DNA of 64,000 bases from Blautia sp. (GTDB taxonomy: Bacteria > Bacillota > Clostridia > Lachnospirales > Lachnospiraceae). The notes beneath the pieces are model-generated. The model did no database searches, was not told the DNA's origin, and was given only the letters and a program-made list of their open reading frames with translations. The stretch lies in NCBI GenBank assembly GCA_029257775.1, contig JARIAQ010000023.1:62001-126000 (forward strand). The letters run 5' to 3'. A program made the position numbers and the translations under genes. The stretch's first letter is position 1; each line of letters begins with the position of its first letter. Shown here piece by piece: positions 55,680-64,000 of this stretch.

Positions 55680-57431
55680 TTAATTCTCCTCTGCAAGTGA
55701 CCACATCAGGGCATACTCCTGACAATTATCAAGAAGCTGTTGGTGGGTTCCTATATTTTCAATCCTTCCATCTTTTACAAAAGCAATCTGAGATGCATTC
55801 ATGATTGTCCCAAGTCGATGTGCCACCACAATGAGTGTTTTTCCTTTTGCTGCTTCCGATAATGCTTTCTGAATGGATGCTTCATTTTCCGGATCCGTAC
55901 TCGCTGTAGCTTCATCAAGAATCATGATAGGTGCATTTTTCATCATAGCTCTGGCAATGGCTATACGTTGGCGTTCACCACCTGAAAGCCGTCCTCCTGC
56001 TACACCTGCCAATGTCTTATATCCGTTAGGAAGTGCCATGATAAATTCATGGCAGCCTGCCCTTTTTGCCGTAGCTATAACATCTTCATCTTTTGCATCT
56101 GGGCATCCGATTCTGATGTTATCCATAATACTCTCATCAAAAAGAAAAGTCTCCTGATCCACATAGGCAATCATCTGATTCAATTCTTCTTGGGTATATG
56201 CACTAATTGAATTTCCTCCAACAGTAATCTTTCCATCTGTTACGTCCCAAAATCCTGCAATCAGTTTTGCAATGGTAGATTTACCACTTCCGGAAGGACC
56301 TACCAATGCCAGCATGGTTCCATCAGGAACATGAAAAGAAATATTCTCTAATGCAGGCTCTACTTCATCTGTATAAGAAAATGTGACATTTTCAAAATCA
56401 ATCTCGCTATTCTTCGCTTTCGCACCTGATCCACGTTTTAATTCAGGATAATCAAGAACATCCTTAATTTCCTTGGCGTGGGTTCCCATAGCTGCAAGCT
56501 GATCAAAATATGTCATTGCATTCATAAGTGGTCCAAAAATACCAAAGGTAAGAATAATTACAAGAAATAATGTTCCAGCATCCAGTGTATGATTTCCAAA
56601 GAAATAAAGTCCGGCAATGAGTACAGGAAAAACAGAAAATGGCGCTATTGCCATACCAAGTGATGAATATTTTTGTGTCTCCCTCTGCCACCCTACATTG
56701 TATTTTGCATGACTATATACTGCATTTTGATACTTCTGATAACATTCGTCCCCACATCCAAAGTTCTTAATCACTTCAATGCCATTTACATACTCCACAA
56801 CTGCCTGATTCATACCTTTGAATACTTTAATCTGACCAGCATATTTTTCTTCATATCCCTTCATCATTCCGCCTGTAACCGAAAATCCCAGAACAATCCA
56901 TAACAAAGCGCAAAGAGCAAGTCGCCAATCAATAAAAACCATCCATACCATACACACCAGCGGTGCAAGAAGATTTGCTGTCATTTCAGGAAGCATATGT
57001 GCAAGGGTTTTTTCCATATTTTCAATATGATCCACCATCATGGTCTTAAGTCTTCCACTTCCGTTTTCTTCAAAATATCCCATGGGAAGATTTATCATTT
57101 TTTCCGAAATAGCTTTTCTTATATCTCTTAAGGTCATATAAGCCGCTTTATGGGATATCCATGTAGAAAGATTAAGAAGTATACCATACATTATCTTACA
57201 TCCCACCGTAGCCAATGCTAATGTAAGAACCTTGCTCCAGACCGGAATTTCTCCAAACAGCATGGATGCAATCATACCTATGAAAGCATACGAGGCTATG
57301 CTTGCCCCCACTCCCAAAATACTAATCAAAACCGATACTGTATATTTTCTACTATAAGGCTTCATAAAGCAGCCTAGCTCTTTAAAAAATGAAGCTGACT
57401 GTTGTTCCTTCTGTACTTTTTCTTCTTTCAT
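55680..57431 (-). CDS. ABC exporter half-transporter, first subunit (module 2)
   Basis: A 583-residue half transporter: membrane domain, then ATPase with GPSGSGKSTIAKL, LSGGERQRIAIARAMM and IMILDEATASTD. TLAHMLPEMTANLL matches the same region of the module 1 first subunit. ATGGAGG precedes the ATG. It stands 61 bases after a TetR gene and its overlapping terminator. Confidence 0.9.
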   Translation of the reverse strand: MKEEKVQKEQQSASFFKELGCFMKPYSRKYTVSVLISILGVGASIASYAFIGMIASMLFGEIPVWSKVLTLALATVGCKIMYGILLNLSTWISHKAAYMTLRDIRKAISEKMINLPMGYFEENGSGRLKTMMVDHIENMEKTLAHMLPEMTANLLAPLVCMVWMVFIDWRLALCALLWIVLGFSVTGGMMKGYEEKYAGQIKVFKGMNQAVVEYVNGIEVIKNFGCGDECYQKYQNAVYSHAKYNVGWQRETQKYSSLGMAIAPFSVFPVLIAGLYFFGNHTLDAGTLFLVIILTFGIFGPLMNAMTYFDQLAAMGTHAKEIKDVLDYPELKRGSGAKAKNSEIDFENVTFSYTDEVEPALENISFHVPDGTMLALVGPSGSGKSTIAKLIAGFWDVTDGKITVGGNSISAYTQEELNQMIAYVDQETFLFDESIMDNIRIGCPDAKDEDVIATAKRAGCHEFIMALPNGYKTLAGVAGGRLSGGERQRIAIARAMMKNAPIMILDEATASTDPENEASIQKALSEAAKGKTLIVVAHRLGTIMNASQIAFVKDGRIENIGTHQQLLDNCQEYALMWSLAEEN

Positions 57432-57455
57432 TTTTATCCTCCATTTTACGTTTTA

Positions 57456-57469
57456 TTAGTCTTGACTAA
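57456..57469. promoter_or_regulatory. TTAGTC/GACTAA dyad before ABC module 2
   Basis: TTAGTC-TT-GACTAA lies between the tetR terminator and the first ABC gene, the same relative place as the TTAG...CTAA dyad of module 1. It may be an operator; the two are similar but not identical. Confidence 0.35.
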
Positions 57470-57472
57470 CTT

Positions 57473-57506
57473 GTAGATATAAAAAGATTCATCTACAGAA
57501 TCTTTT
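57473..57506 (-). terminator. Terminator overlapping the tetR stop (module 2)
   Basis: AAAAGATTC (57482-57490) pairs with GAATCTTTT (57498-57506), 9 bp, followed on the minus strand by TATATC. The tetR stop codon is in the loop. Confidence 0.65.
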
Positions 57507-58101
57507 CAAATAACGCTTTCCATCCAGCTTCCATATAAATCTCTGTCGCTTTCATACAAGAAATTGCTTTTTCTTTTGTATAACCTCTCTCTAAAATCTC
57601 TTTATAATAATGAAACTGTTCCGACATCAATAGCTCTATTCCGTCAAAATCAATTTGAACTCTAGCAATATTTCTTAAAAACTCTCCTGTTTCTTCTGCT
57701 TTTTTCTTCATCATTTCATTCATCATTTTCTCAATTGAACTTCCACCACTCTTACAGAAGAAAAGAATACATTCATCATAATATTCAAACAAAAGATCTA
57801 AATAAATACTTTCTTCTTTCTTAATGGCATCAAGAAGTTTTACCACATCTTTTCTCTTCTGTGCTTCCATATACATTTCACGCATAGGCTCAACTTCCGC
57901 TACTATTTTTGACAAAGCATCTTTTACAAGACTACAGAACAGGGCATCTTTGTTCTTATACCGTGTATATAATGCGCCTGTAGTAATACCGGCATTTATA
58001 GCAATCTTATGAAGTGATGCTTTTTGAAAACCATGTTCCAGAAACTCTGCCTTTGCAGATTGTATAATTTTATCATCCAAGCTATGATCTTTTACTGCCA
58101 T
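57493..58101 (-). CDS. TetR family regulator (module 2)
   Basis: A 202-residue TetR protein with IIQSAKAEFLEHGFQKASLHKIA and INAGITTGALYTRYKNKDAL as the DNA-binding domain. The variable C-terminal domain gives no ligand. It lies upstream of the ABC pair and behind a 39-bp inverted repeat. Paralogue of the TetR gene of module 1. Confidence 0.88.
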   Translation of the reverse strand: MAVKDHSLDDKIIQSAKAEFLEHGFQKASLHKIAINAGITTGALYTRYKNKDALFCSLVKDALSKIVAEVEPMREMYMEAQKRKDVVKLLDAIKKEESIYLDLLFEYYDECILFFCKSGGSSIEKMMNEMMKKKAEETGEFLRNIARVQIDFDGIELLMSEQFHYYKEILERGYTKEKAISCMKATEIYMEAGWKALFEKIL

Positions 58102-58134
58102 TATCTTCCTCCTTTCATCTGTATAACTATCAAC

Positions 58135-58173
58135 AATGCCGTTATCAATAATAGTGTTATTGATAACGGCATT
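58135..58173. promoter_or_regulatory. Candidate TetR operator, module 2
   Basis: Perfect 17-bp arms (58135-58151 and 58157-58173, AATGCCGTTATCAATAA on the left) around TAGTG form a 39-bp inverted repeat, 33 bases upstream of the tetR start. This is longer than the core TetR site and could hold two dimers. Confidence 0.7.
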
Positions 58174-58220
58174 ATTATATCCTTTTATTCATTTTCTGTC
58201 AAGCATACTACCTTATTTTT

Positions 58221-60752
58221 CTAGATGTTCTCCCCTGCCTTAATCCGTTCTACCAGACTTCCACTCTTCTTAAGTCCTCCATAAGAAAGCAATGGTACCA
58301 CAACACATATACCCATCAAAATTACAACTGCTCCTAAAAATGGAATCGTTGGAAACCAGAACTCTGCTCCCATATAATTTACAGATTGGTATATACTATA
58401 TATAATTCCCAATCCCACAGTCAATGTCAATAAAACAACTCCAACGGTATATAATACTCCCTCCCACACAAGCATTTTTTTAACCTGACCTTCTGTCATC
58501 CCCACACTTTCCATAATCGAAATGACTTTTCGATGATTCTGCATATTCCCCACAGAAGTATTGATATAATTCATCACTCCTATTATTGCTAAAATAACCA
58601 CAATCCCTATACCAACCTCCATCATATGGCCCTGTGCCTTTTGCACCTTCTGAATCAGTTGAATTTTAGAACTCCAGGAAAAATCTGTTGCATCAGGACT
58701 ATTTAACAAAATCCTTTGTATTTCCTGCTCTGCTCTTTCATCAAATTCTTCCTCATACTGGATTCCCGCTTTAAATACAATGGGTTCTTGTGTAAATTCG
58801 TCAACTACATGGTTACTTACAATTATAGTTGGCGGATATCCGAGAAGTGCAATATAATCTTTTATATCGGTAAGTCCTGCAATTTTAAATGAACGGTTAT
58901 TCTTGCCATTCCCATATTCTGTACAATGAATTGTTTTCCCCAAGATTTTCTCGTTATCCAACCCATATAAACCATTCCTATATAAAATACAGGTTTCTCC
59001 ATTTAAAAACGCTGTTTCATCTACAGGTTCTTCCAGCTCTGCATTTATTGCATGAAAATCCGATTCTGTAATTCCAATCAGAGAAGTCCCAAAATTTTCC
59101 GGATGTTCTTTGTATTCCTGCATTTCATCCTCATAAGGAATATTCATCCAGGTTTCATAAAATTCCCTCATCCACATATCTGCTACTTCTGGCTCCCATG
59201 GTATTACTGCCGGTGCACAGGTTATGGGAAATACTTCTGAAACTCCCTTTACATTACGAATCTGATCAAGGATATCTTTATTTAGAATTTGCTTTATCCC
59301 CTGAAGCTGCTGCAAATCCTGTTCATCCTGTTTTGTAACAACATTTTGAATGGTATCATTAGAAACCACCATATCAAGTCCCCTATAATTATATATATAC
59401 TCTCGGGCTGACTGTGTATGAAGCATGGTAATCAAACAGACAAATACCGAAAGGCTGGCTGCTAATGACAACATGGTAATCAGTGTTTTTTTCTTATTTC
59501 GCATCAGTTGTTCCACTGCCATACGCCAAATTAATTTCCCTCTCCTTGTTTTATGATTTCTTCTTACTCTAGATACCTGCTGATATCCAAGTGCCTCAAT
59601 AGGTGACCTCGACTCTGCAATCTTCATAGGCTTTCTCGCAGCATACCAGACTGTAAATCCTGTTAAAAGAATAGTCAAAAGAAATATAATTGGATGAAAC
59701 GATATATGAATTTCTCCCGCCATACCTTTTTGTATCCCAACAGATTTTATTACTACAGGAATTAAAAAAAAGGATATGCCGCAGCCAAAGAAAATCCCTA
59801 ACACACTTCCTATTCCCCAGATCCATATCATCTGTTGTTTCAACAAACGCCGAATCTGCTTTCCTGTCATGCCAATTGTCTGTAAAAGTCCATAATACCG
59901 AATATTTCCTGCTATGGATAAATACATAATATTATAAATTAACAAATAAGCACTCAAACAAGTGACAAGTACAACGCCTGCAAGACCAAGAAAAAGTATT
60001 ATAGCATTTCCAAATTCATACACATAAAAGAAACGCTGTGATTTTTGTAGATCCATGTGCTCGATAAATGCCTGCTGTTCTTTCTCGGACATCCATTTCC
60101 TATGAAAAGAAATATTGCAGCGGCTATCATAAAGTTCATCCACTCCTTGCTGCTCACAGAATGCTTTGGATACATAAAAATCGTTTGGATCGCCAAATCC
60201 ATTCCAAATTCCTGAGATTCGAAAAGTTTTTTCATGCTGTTGATTTCTTGATTCGTAAACAAATTGAATTTCGTCACCAATTTTTTTATCAGAAAATCCA
60301 CACTTTTTTAGTGCCGCCTCTGTGACCATCAATTCATCTACTTTCTCTGGGTACACCCCTTCTGTAAATTTTCTCGCTGGAGCCATCATTTTATTCCAAA
60401 GTGTTTCATCTGCATACACCAATCCCACTCCTGGCGTTTTATCTGCTTCTGTTTCTTTCACCGTTCCAGTAACTGTAAGAATCCCAAATTGTTCTACTTC
60501 CCTATCTGTCTCTAAAAATTCTTTCTGTACTTCCGTAACTCCATACATAATTGCATCAAAATCTCCACCATTTAGACGAATATTCCCAAGTCTTTGCATT
60601 TTTAAATAGGTTAATCCAATGGTAAACACACTAAAAAGCAAAAAAGAAGATAATAATACCGCAACTATTATTGTAACACTGCGTCGAAGATTGCTTTTCA
60701 AATTCTTTTTCGCCATACATTTTATGACTGCCTGATTGTTATTTTTAATCAT
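58221..60752 (-). CDS. FtsX-type ABC transporter permease
   Basis: An 843-residue permease with two FtsX-like units. Helices: one near the N terminus (VTIIVAVLLSSFLLFSVFTI), three around residues 280-400, one near 455 (ITMLSLAASLSVFVCLITML), and three at the end. Two large outer domains lie between them. This plan is found in antimicrobial-peptide detoxification and signalling transporters. The ATG overlaps the ATPase stop by 8 bases. Neighbouring kinase and regulator genes suggest a Bce-like sensing module, though the permease is longer than BceB. Confidence 0.87.
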   Translation of the reverse strand: MIKNNNQAVIKCMAKKNLKSNLRRSVTIIVAVLLSSFLLFSVFTIGLTYLKMQRLGNIRLNGGDFDAIMYGVTEVQKEFLETDREVEQFGILTVTGTVKETEADKTPGVGLVYADETLWNKMMAPARKFTEGVYPEKVDELMVTEAALKKCGFSDKKIGDEIQFVYESRNQQHEKTFRISGIWNGFGDPNDFYVSKAFCEQQGVDELYDSRCNISFHRKWMSEKEQQAFIEHMDLQKSQRFFYVYEFGNAIILFLGLAGVVLVTCLSAYLLIYNIMYLSIAGNIRYYGLLQTIGMTGKQIRRLLKQQMIWIWGIGSVLGIFFGCGISFFLIPVVIKSVGIQKGMAGEIHISFHPIIFLLTILLTGFTVWYAARKPMKIAESRSPIEALGYQQVSRVRRNHKTRRGKLIWRMAVEQLMRNKKKTLITMLSLAASLSVFVCLITMLHTQSAREYIYNYRGLDMVVSNDTIQNVVTKQDEQDLQQLQGIKQILNKDILDQIRNVKGVSEVFPITCAPAVIPWEPEVADMWMREFYETWMNIPYEDEMQEYKEHPENFGTSLIGITESDFHAINAELEEPVDETAFLNGETCILYRNGLYGLDNEKILGKTIHCTEYGNGKNNRSFKIAGLTDIKDYIALLGYPPTIIVSNHVVDEFTQEPIVFKAGIQYEEEFDERAEQEIQRILLNSPDATDFSWSSKIQLIQKVQKAQGHMMEVGIGIVVILAIIGVMNYINTSVGNMQNHRKVISIMESVGMTEGQVKKMLVWEGVLYTVGVVLLTLTVGLGIIYSIYQSVNYMGAEFWFPTIPFLGAVVILMGICVVVPLLSYGGLKKSGSLVERIKAGENI

Positions 60753-61434
60753 GGAACTCACTTCCTCTCGTAATCTTTCCATCTTCAATTCTGACAATCC
60801 GGTCTGCCATCTGTGCAATATCATTGTCATGAGTAATCAGAACAATGGTTTGTCTAAACTGCTTGGCTACAATTTTTAAAAGACCCAATACATCATGACT
60901 AGTAGCAGTATCCAAATTTCCTGTAGGTTCGTCACACAGCAAAATCTGAGGCTTTGTGGCTATTGCTCTTGCAATTGCTACTCTTTGCTGCTGACCACCA
61001 GAAAGAGTACTTGGCAATGCTTCCTGTTTCTCCTCCAGATGCAACAATTCTAAAATTTCTTCAACAAATATCTTATCTACCCGTTTTCCATCTAATTCAA
61101 TAGGTAAAATAATATTTTCGTATACATTTAAATCCGGAACAAGATTATAACTTTGAAATACAAATCCAATTTTTCTTCTCCGAAATACTGCAAGCTGTTC
61201 TTTTGTAAGTCCTGCCAGCTGTTTTCCTGCAACAATCACATCTCCTGCTGTTGGTGTATCCAGACCACCAATCATGTGCATCAAGGTACTTTTTCCACTT
61301 CCAGATTTTCCTATAATAGCAACAAATTCCTCTGCTTTTACTTTAAAATCCACCCCATCTAATGCTTTTACGGTGTTTGTTCCTAGCTGATAATATTTTT
61401 TTAGGTTTTTCGTTTCTACAATCCAAGATTCCAT
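60745..61434 (-). CDS. ABC transporter ATPase (LolD/BceA-like)
   Basis: A 229-residue ATPase of the MacB/LolD/BceA group: GKSGSGKSTLMHMIGGLD, Q-loop GFVFQSYNLVPDLNVYEN, signature TLSGGQQQRVAIARAI, Walker B ILLCDEPTGNLD, and ITHDNDIAQMADR. It is coupled to the FtsX-type permease. AGAGAGGAA precedes the ATG. Confidence 0.94.
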   Translation of the reverse strand: MESWIVETKNLKKYYQLGTNTVKALDGVDFKVKAEEFVAIIGKSGSGKSTLMHMIGGLDTPTAGDVIVAGKQLAGLTKEQLAVFRRRKIGFVFQSYNLVPDLNVYENIILPIELDGKRVDKIFVEEILELLHLEEKQEALPSTLSGGQQQRVAIARAIATKPQILLCDEPTGNLDTATSHDVLGLLKIVAKQFRQTIVLITHDNDIAQMADRIVRIEDGKITRGSEFHD

Positions 61435-61510
61435 ATTTTTTCCTCTCTCACTTTATACTTCAGAAAACAATTTCATTAAATATTTCCTGTTTTATCTGTA
61501 TTTTAACAAG

Positions 61511-61561
61511 AAAAAATCACAATCCTGTTACAATCTAACATTGTCACAAAACTGTGATTTT
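61511..61561 (-). terminator. Terminator of the regulator-kinase operon
   Basis: AAAATCACA (61513-61521) pairs with TGTGATTTT (61553-61561), followed on the minus strand by TTTTTTCTTG. The loop contains the repeats TTGTGACA and TTGTAACA, which may also be a regulator site for the ABC genes. Confidence 0.65.
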
Positions 61562-61566
61562 CCTAT

Positions 61567-62433
61567 TTATTCTTCATTGGGCAAATATAGGCAAAACTCG
61601 GAACCATTCCCCTTCTCAGAACGAACTTCAATATATCCATTTTGCAATTCTAAGATTTTGCGTGTCAGATATAGACCAATTCCAACACCATTTATCTCAT
61701 GAACTTCCGGCTCTCGATAAAAACGTGTGAAAATTTCCGCCTGCCGTTCTGGAAGAATCCCTTTTCCATTATCCTGTACGCTAATTTTCGTAAACATCTC
61801 TTGAGATACAACTTTTACCTGAATACATCCCTCTGGCTTTGTATATTTCACTGCATTGTCTAACACATTAAAAATAGCTTCTTCCGTCCATTTACTATCA
61901 TGTTTTAACATCAAGTTTTCTTCACACACAACATACAGTTCCATCTTTTTTCTCGATGCCATTGGCACAATCTGGCTGACAGCGGCAGTTAAAGTTTGCC
62001 GTAGATTCGTTTTCTCTTTTTTAATCTGGATAATTCCATTTTCAAGTCTTGACATTTTTACCATGCTTTGTAGTAAAAAATCCAGTTTATCTGTCTGCTC
62101 TTTTAAGTGTATCAGAAACTCCTGTCCTTTTTCTGACAAATTTTCTTCCTCCAGAAATTCCTGATATAACCTGATATTGGCAAGTGGGGTCTTCGTTTGA
62201 TGAGAAATATCGGAAATCAAACTTTTCATCTGCTGTCTATCTCGAATTGCATCTACTTCTTTCTGATTCCAAACTTGATATAAACGCCAAAACTTTTCAC
62301 CGCACTTTCCCCAGAGAGTATCTTCCGTCACTTCTTCCGGTTCTTTCCATTGTTTTCCTGACAGAATCGTATCCAGTGTTTCTTCTACTTGATCTGCAAA
62401 TAACTCAACCTCTTTTTTCTTTATCCAACCCAT
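61567..62433 (-). CDS. Sensor histidine kinase without transmembrane segments
   Basis: A 288-residue kinase. The dimerisation/phosphoacceptor site is MKSLISDISHQTKTPLANIR; the ATPase domain has NVLDNAVKYTK, VQDNGKGI and GVGIGLYLTR. The N-terminal 75 residues are charged and contain no membrane helix. The start overlaps the regulator gene by 13 bases, so it is not simply truncated. Signal input probably comes from the ABC transporter, as in BceS-type kinases, or from the cytoplasm. Confidence 0.9.
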   Translation of the reverse strand: MGWIKKKEVELFADQVEETLDTILSGKQWKEPEEVTEDTLWGKCGEKFWRLYQVWNQKEVDAIRDRQQMKSLISDISHQTKTPLANIRLYQEFLEEENLSEKGQEFLIHLKEQTDKLDFLLQSMVKMSRLENGIIQIKKEKTNLRQTLTAAVSQIVPMASRKKMELYVVCEENLMLKHDSKWTEEAIFNVLDNAVKYTKPEGCIQVKVVSQEMFTKISVQDNGKGILPERQAEIFTRFYREPEVHEINGVGIGLYLTRKILELQNGYIEVRSEKGNGSEFCLYLPNEE

Positions 62434-63113
62434 TGATATCCCATCCCGTACACATTCGAAATATATTTATGCTCTGCATCTTCTATCTTCCCACGAAGAC
62501 GATTGATGTTGACAGCCAATGTATGCTTATCTACAAATTGACCATTGCAATCCCACAACTGCTCCAACAAAATATCATAAGTCAGTAGCCTTCCTTTATT
62601 TTCAATCAGGAGTTTTAAAAGACGAAATTCTGTTGGAGTCACTGCACATTCTGAATGATTCCGTGTAATTTTTGCACGTTCCCAGTCTACCATTAGGTTT
62701 CCATCGTCATAGATTCTTGATTCTTCTGTCTGATTATGTTTCAAAATAAGAGAGATTTTACGCAATAGAATTTTCATAGAAAATGGTTTTATTATATAAT
62801 CTTCTGCTCCCAAATCATAACCCCTTAGCGCATCTTCTTCCAAGTCTCTTGCCGTCAGAAAAAGCACAGGAATTTCTGTCTGTTCCTTTATCCATTTACA
62901 AAATAAAAATCCTTCTCCGTCTGGCAAATTCACATCTTGTATAATAAGTGTGACTGCGTTGGATACTCCATAAATTTCCGTTAATCGTATAAACTGCTCT
63001 TTTGCTTCTCTCATAGAAAAAACAGATACCGTATTATAACCTTCTTTCTCTAAAGCATAACATAATGCCTGATTCAGCTCCTTATCATCTTCGACAATAA
63101 GTATTTTTTCCAT
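62421..63113 (-). CDS. OmpR family response regulator
   Basis: A 230-residue regulator. The receiver domain starts MEKILIVEDDKELNQAL; the phospho-Asp is in LIIQDVNLPDGEGF, and the Thr and Lys switch residues in VLFLTAR and DYIIKPF. The C-terminal winged helix has TPTEFRLLKLLIENKGRLL and TLAVNINRLRGKIED. It pairs with the kinase. The ATG with AGGGG upstream is chosen since the receiver domain begins there. Confidence 0.93.
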   Translation of the reverse strand: MEKILIVEDDKELNQALCYALEKEGYNTVSVFSMREAKEQFIRLTEIYGVSNAVTLIIQDVNLPDGEGFLFCKWIKEQTEIPVLFLTARDLEEDALRGYDLGAEDYIIKPFSMKILLRKISLILKHNQTEESRIYDDGNLMVDWERAKITRNHSECAVTPTEFRLLKLLIENKGRLLTYDILLEQLWDCNGQFVDKHTLAVNINRLRGKIEDAEHKYISNVYGMGYQWVG

Positions 63114-63219
63114 AATGATACCCCTGTTCGTTTTACTTTTACAAATACAATTATACTGTACCTTAAAAAATTTCTCAATCCATATTGTTGATGACTGGCT
63201 TTTCATTCCAATATTCTAT

Positions 63220-63265
63220 ATAAAATAAAGGCGAAAAACTGATTTCACTCAAATTTTTCGCCTTT
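63220..63265 (-). terminator. Terminator of the right-end membrane protein gene
   Basis: AAAGGCGAAAAA (63227-63238) pairs with TTTTTCGCCTTT (63254-63265), 12 bp, followed on the minus strand by ATTTTATATA. Confidence 0.78.
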
Positions 63266-63304
63266 TAATTAAAGAAGTATTTATTTAGAGTCTTGCATTA
63301 CTTT

Positions 63305-64000
63305 TTAAAGCAGCTTATTATCTGCCATATTTTGCTTATAAGCTCTAAGATGGGTATAAACTTCTTCTTTTAATGGATTTTTCTTATATTTCTTAATCAC
63401 ATAAATCTCATATACACCACAAGCCACATTTGCAATTAAAGCCAATACACTCAATGTCATCCAAGCATTTGGATTATAGGATGCTTCAATTCCAAAAAGA
63501 GAACTTCCCTGATAATTGAAAAAGAGGGAAAACATTCCGAATAATGCTAAAGTCTGTGCTCTGTGTTGAAGCCAGATTCCTCGCTTACAAAAAGCTTCTG
63601 CCAGTGTACAACTCAAAATCAATGCAACACCTGAATACATTGCTCGAGTTGAAATGCAATTATAACAATATGCAACATTCCACAAATCATATGCTAGAAT
63701 CCAAAACCAAAGTTGATCTGCCCATACCATATCTCTTGACTTGGTTTTTGCAACCTTAATTCCCATCCATCCAGTTAATGTAAAGATTAAAATAATTCCC
63801 GCTATGCCATTTAAAACGTTCCATGGTCCACCTAAAAGGGTAAGTCCTGCCTCATCAACAGTCAGCTCTTTATATGTACTAAACACTTCGAAATCTCTAA
63901 AAATAGCCTCCATAATATTGATTGCCAATATTAAAGCCGGGAAATAGAATGCAAACTTTGATTTTTCTACTTTTGGTAAATATCTGATTGCCATAAATCC
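63305..64000 (-). CDS. Multi-pass membrane protein of unknown function (5' end beyond window)
   Basis: The visible 230 or so residues form about six helices (FYFPALILAINIMEA, GIAGIILIFTLTGWM, LWFWILAYDLWNVAY, YSGVALILSCTLAEA, ALFGMFSLFFNY and LSVLALIANVACGVYEIYV) with the polar loop YNCISTRAM. It resembles an uncharacterised membrane family (perhaps DUF5692), recalled with low confidence. The frame is open to the window edge upstream of the first visible Met, so the true start may be outside. No function is assigned. Confidence 0.6.
   Translation of the reverse strand, partial: GFMAIRYLPKVEKSKFAFYFPALILAINIMEAIFRDFEVFSTYKELTVDEAGLTLLGGPWNVLNGIAGIILIFTLTGWMGIKVAKTKSRDMVWADQLWFWILAYDLWNVAYCYNCISTRAMYSGVALILSCTLAEAFCKRGIWLQHRAQTLALFGMFSLFFNYQGSSLFGIEASYNPNAWMTLSVLALIANVACGVYEIYVIKKYKKNPLKEEVYTHLRAYKQNMADNKLL

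Overview
The window looks like a chromosomal segment from an AT-rich, anaerobic, spore-forming Firmicute. A Lachnospiraceae-type clostridium is the best guess. This is inference from gene content: spoIIGA-sigE, a spoVD-like PBP inside the division cluster, a YlmC/YmxH protein, a T-box leader, NADP-type glutamate dehydrogenase and TTG/GTG starts with strong Shine-Dalgarno sequences. Almost every gene is on the minus strand; only kdgR and aroE are on plus, so the minus strand is probably the leading strand. I found no rRNA, tRNA, CRISPR array, prophage or insertion sequence.

Layout, left to right (transcription mostly right to left). 1-1150: a cysE-cysS operon under a T-box with a UGC (Cys) specifier; cysS is cut by the window edge. 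1158-7670: gdhA, an ABC-F ATPase, ispF and a csoR-copA copper module; copA carries an internal ribosome-binding site that could yield a separate CopZ-like chaperone. 7671-10660: ylmC and a 2-keto-3-deoxygluconate module (kdgK, eda, divergent IclR regulator). 10725-11931: a LytTR regulator plus membrane partner with 21-bp-spaced direct repeats in front. 11919-18942: cutC and a PTS operon (licT-type antiterminator, ptsH, ptsI, a transglutaminase-like membrane protein, EIIA, EIICB) headed by a RAT/terminator leader. 19023-20760: spoIIGA-sigE with a long-spacer, Spo0A-like promoter. 20789-25400: aroD, aroE, an alanine symporter and alanine dehydrogenase.

25582-38800 is a division and cell-wall (dcw) cluster: mraZ, rsmH, ftsL, pbpB, spoVD-like, mraY, murD, ftsW/spoVE, murA, divIB, ftsZ. 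It is interrupted by terminators and a sigma-E-like promoter, and lacks murE, murF, murG, murB and ftsA. 38987-43230 and 53942-58173 hold two paralogous TetR + heterodimeric ABC exporter modules with the same fine architecture. Between them lie a sugar-type ABC importer operon with an M42 peptidase and an AraC regulator, a short UvrA-like ATPase with a YbaK deacylase, a decayed nitroreductase fragment, and an iron alcohol dehydrogenase with an HxlR regulator. 58221-63113 is a Bce-like block: FtsX-type permease, ATPase, a histidine kinase without membrane segments, and an OmpR-type regulator. A membrane protein of unknown function runs off the right end.

I did not see an obviously new defence or biosynthetic system. 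The observations most worth follow-up are the internal copZ start in copA, HPr with Lys at position 46, the degenerate transglutaminase-like protein inside the PTS operon, the LytTR pair with its operator, the 28-bp repeat pair in front of the sugar ABC operon, and the twin exporter modules.
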